A stretch of DNA of 64,000 nt from CAXBBB01 sp963815505 (lineage in GTDB: Bacteria > Bacteroidota > Rhodothermia > Rhodothermales > BA12). Location of the stretch: contig CAWFGU010000024.1 of the NCBI GenBank assembly GCA_963815505.1, positions 186,001-250,000 on the forward strand. The letters run 5' to 3'. The notes below the pieces were generated by a model that searched no databases, had not been told where the DNA came from, and saw only the letters and a list, made by a program, of their open reading frames with translations. Shown in pieces: positions 63,387 to 64,000 of this stretch. Positions within the stretch are counted from its first letter, which is position 1. Every line of letters starts with the position of its first letter. Position numbers and translations under genes: made by a program.

Positions 63387-64000
63387 TCACGCGTCGGCTT
63401 TGGCGCTCTGGGCCATGCGTTTGCGCTCGTGCGGGTCGAGGTAGCGTTTGCGCAGGCGGACCGACTTGGGCGTGATCTCCATCAGCTCGTCCTCGCGGAT
63501 GAACTCGAGCGACTCCTCGAGGCTCATGCGGCGCGGCGGGATCAGCTTCTCGAAGTTGTCCGAGCCGCTCGCGCGCATGTTGGTCAGCTTCTTTTCTTTG
63601 GTGATGTTGACCTCCAAGTCGGCGTCGCGTGCGTTTTCGCCGATCAGCATGCCCGAGTAGACTTCCTCGGTCGGGCCGACGAAGAGGGTGCCGCGCTCCT
63701 GCAAGCTGACGATGGAGTAGGGCGTCGTCTTGCCGTTGCGGTCGGCGACGAGGGCGCCGGTCGAGCGGTGGACGATCTCGCCTGCCCACGGACGGTAGCC
63801 TGCGAACAGGTGCGTCAGGATGCCGGTGCCGCGCGTGTCGGTCAGGAATTCGGTGCGGTAGCCGATCAGGCCGCGCGCGGGAATCTCGAACTCGAGACGG
63901 ACGCGTCCCGTGCCGTGGTTGATCATCTTGGTCATGATGCCCTTGCGCCCACTCAGCTTCTGAACGACGGCGCCCATGTACTCCTCGGGCACGTCGAGAA
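63387..64000 (-). CDS. typA: Translational GTPase TypA/BipA, C-terminal part; gene runs off the window
   Basis: The visible last 205 residues read LDVPEEYMGAVVQKLSGRKGIMTKMINHGTGRVRLEFEIPARGLIGYRTEFLTDTRGTGILTHLFAGY, which is domain V of BipA, then GENARDADLEVNITKEKKLTNMRASGSDNFEKLIPPRRMSLEESLEFIREDELMEITPKSVRLRKRYL, the unique C-terminal domain. TypA is a ribosome-associated GTPase acting in stress and 50S assembly. The N-terminal GTPase domain lies beyond 64000. Confidence 0.95.
   Translation of the reverse strand, partial: LDVPEEYMGAVVQKLSGRKGIMTKMINHGTGRVRLEFEIPARGLIGYRTEFLTDTRGTGILTHLFAGYRPWAGEIVHRSTGALVADRNGKTTPYSIVSLQERGTLFVGPTEEVYSGMLIGENARDADLEVNITKEKKLTNMRASGSDNFEKLIPPRRMSLEESLEFIREDELMEITPKSVRLRKRYLDPHERKRMAQSAKADA

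Noticed and set aside
1..64000. tRNA, rRNA or CRISPR loci
   Set aside because: I looked for T-loop signatures, rRNA-like blocks and regularly spaced repeats and found none.

Overview
The window is a 64 kb piece of a GC-rich (roughly two thirds G+C by eye) bacterial chromosome. Tandem genes ending in type IX secretion (T9SS) sorting domains, many small signal-peptide beta-barrel proteins ending in an aromatic residue, a DUF421 protein and a near-absence of Shine-Dalgarno sequences point to the Bacteroidota/Rhodothermota group; the high GC and gene style favour Rhodothermota (Rhodothermales-like). That placement is inference. I see no tRNA, rRNA, CRISPR array, phage module or insertion sequence.

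Layout: 0-9 kb holds a VWA protein, an outer-membrane protein, murA (with an Asp in place of the fosfomycin-target Cys), a 7Fe ferredoxin, glyA and ychF. 9.5-18.8 kb is an efflux locus: a TolC protein with an unusual N-terminal ABC-substrate-binding-like domain, an adaptor lipoprotein and an RND pump, then a DNA glycosylase translationally coupled to a DUF763 protein, closed by a convergent TetR gene; a perfect 20-bp palindrome sits ahead of the first gene. 18.8-34.2 kb holds an epimerase, a beta-lactamase-fold hydrolase, a flavoprotein disulfide reductase, an ABC-permease/M1-peptidase fusion lacking its front end, a membrane SpoIIE-type phosphatase, DUF421, NAD synthetase, phenylalanine hydroxylase and acylphosphatase. 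34.3-44 kb carries htpX, two tandem T9SS cargo genes with a shared upstream leader, a KefB-type antiporter and lipoproteins. 44.3-52 kb is mainly alpha-glucan metabolism (GH13 enzyme, glucan phosphorylase) plus an AP2-domain protein and prmC. 52.4-57.7 kb encodes a minus-strand run pdhA-pdhB-pdhC-phosphoesterase-HAD, with copies of one palindromic repeat in both pdh spacers. 57.9-63.3 kb has a GT2 glycosyltransferase and then a graveyard of frameshifted secreted/T9SS genes; the window ends inside typA.

A window-wide oddity is that many conserved genes (ychF, pdhA, pdhC, glucan phosphorylase, acylphosphatase, the M1 peptidase and others) read correctly only if one base is skipped; almost all cases are single-base insertions. 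The likeliest cause is residual single-molecule sequencing insertions, so I annotate these as intact genes with corrected boundaries, and separately flag the few loci that look truly decayed.
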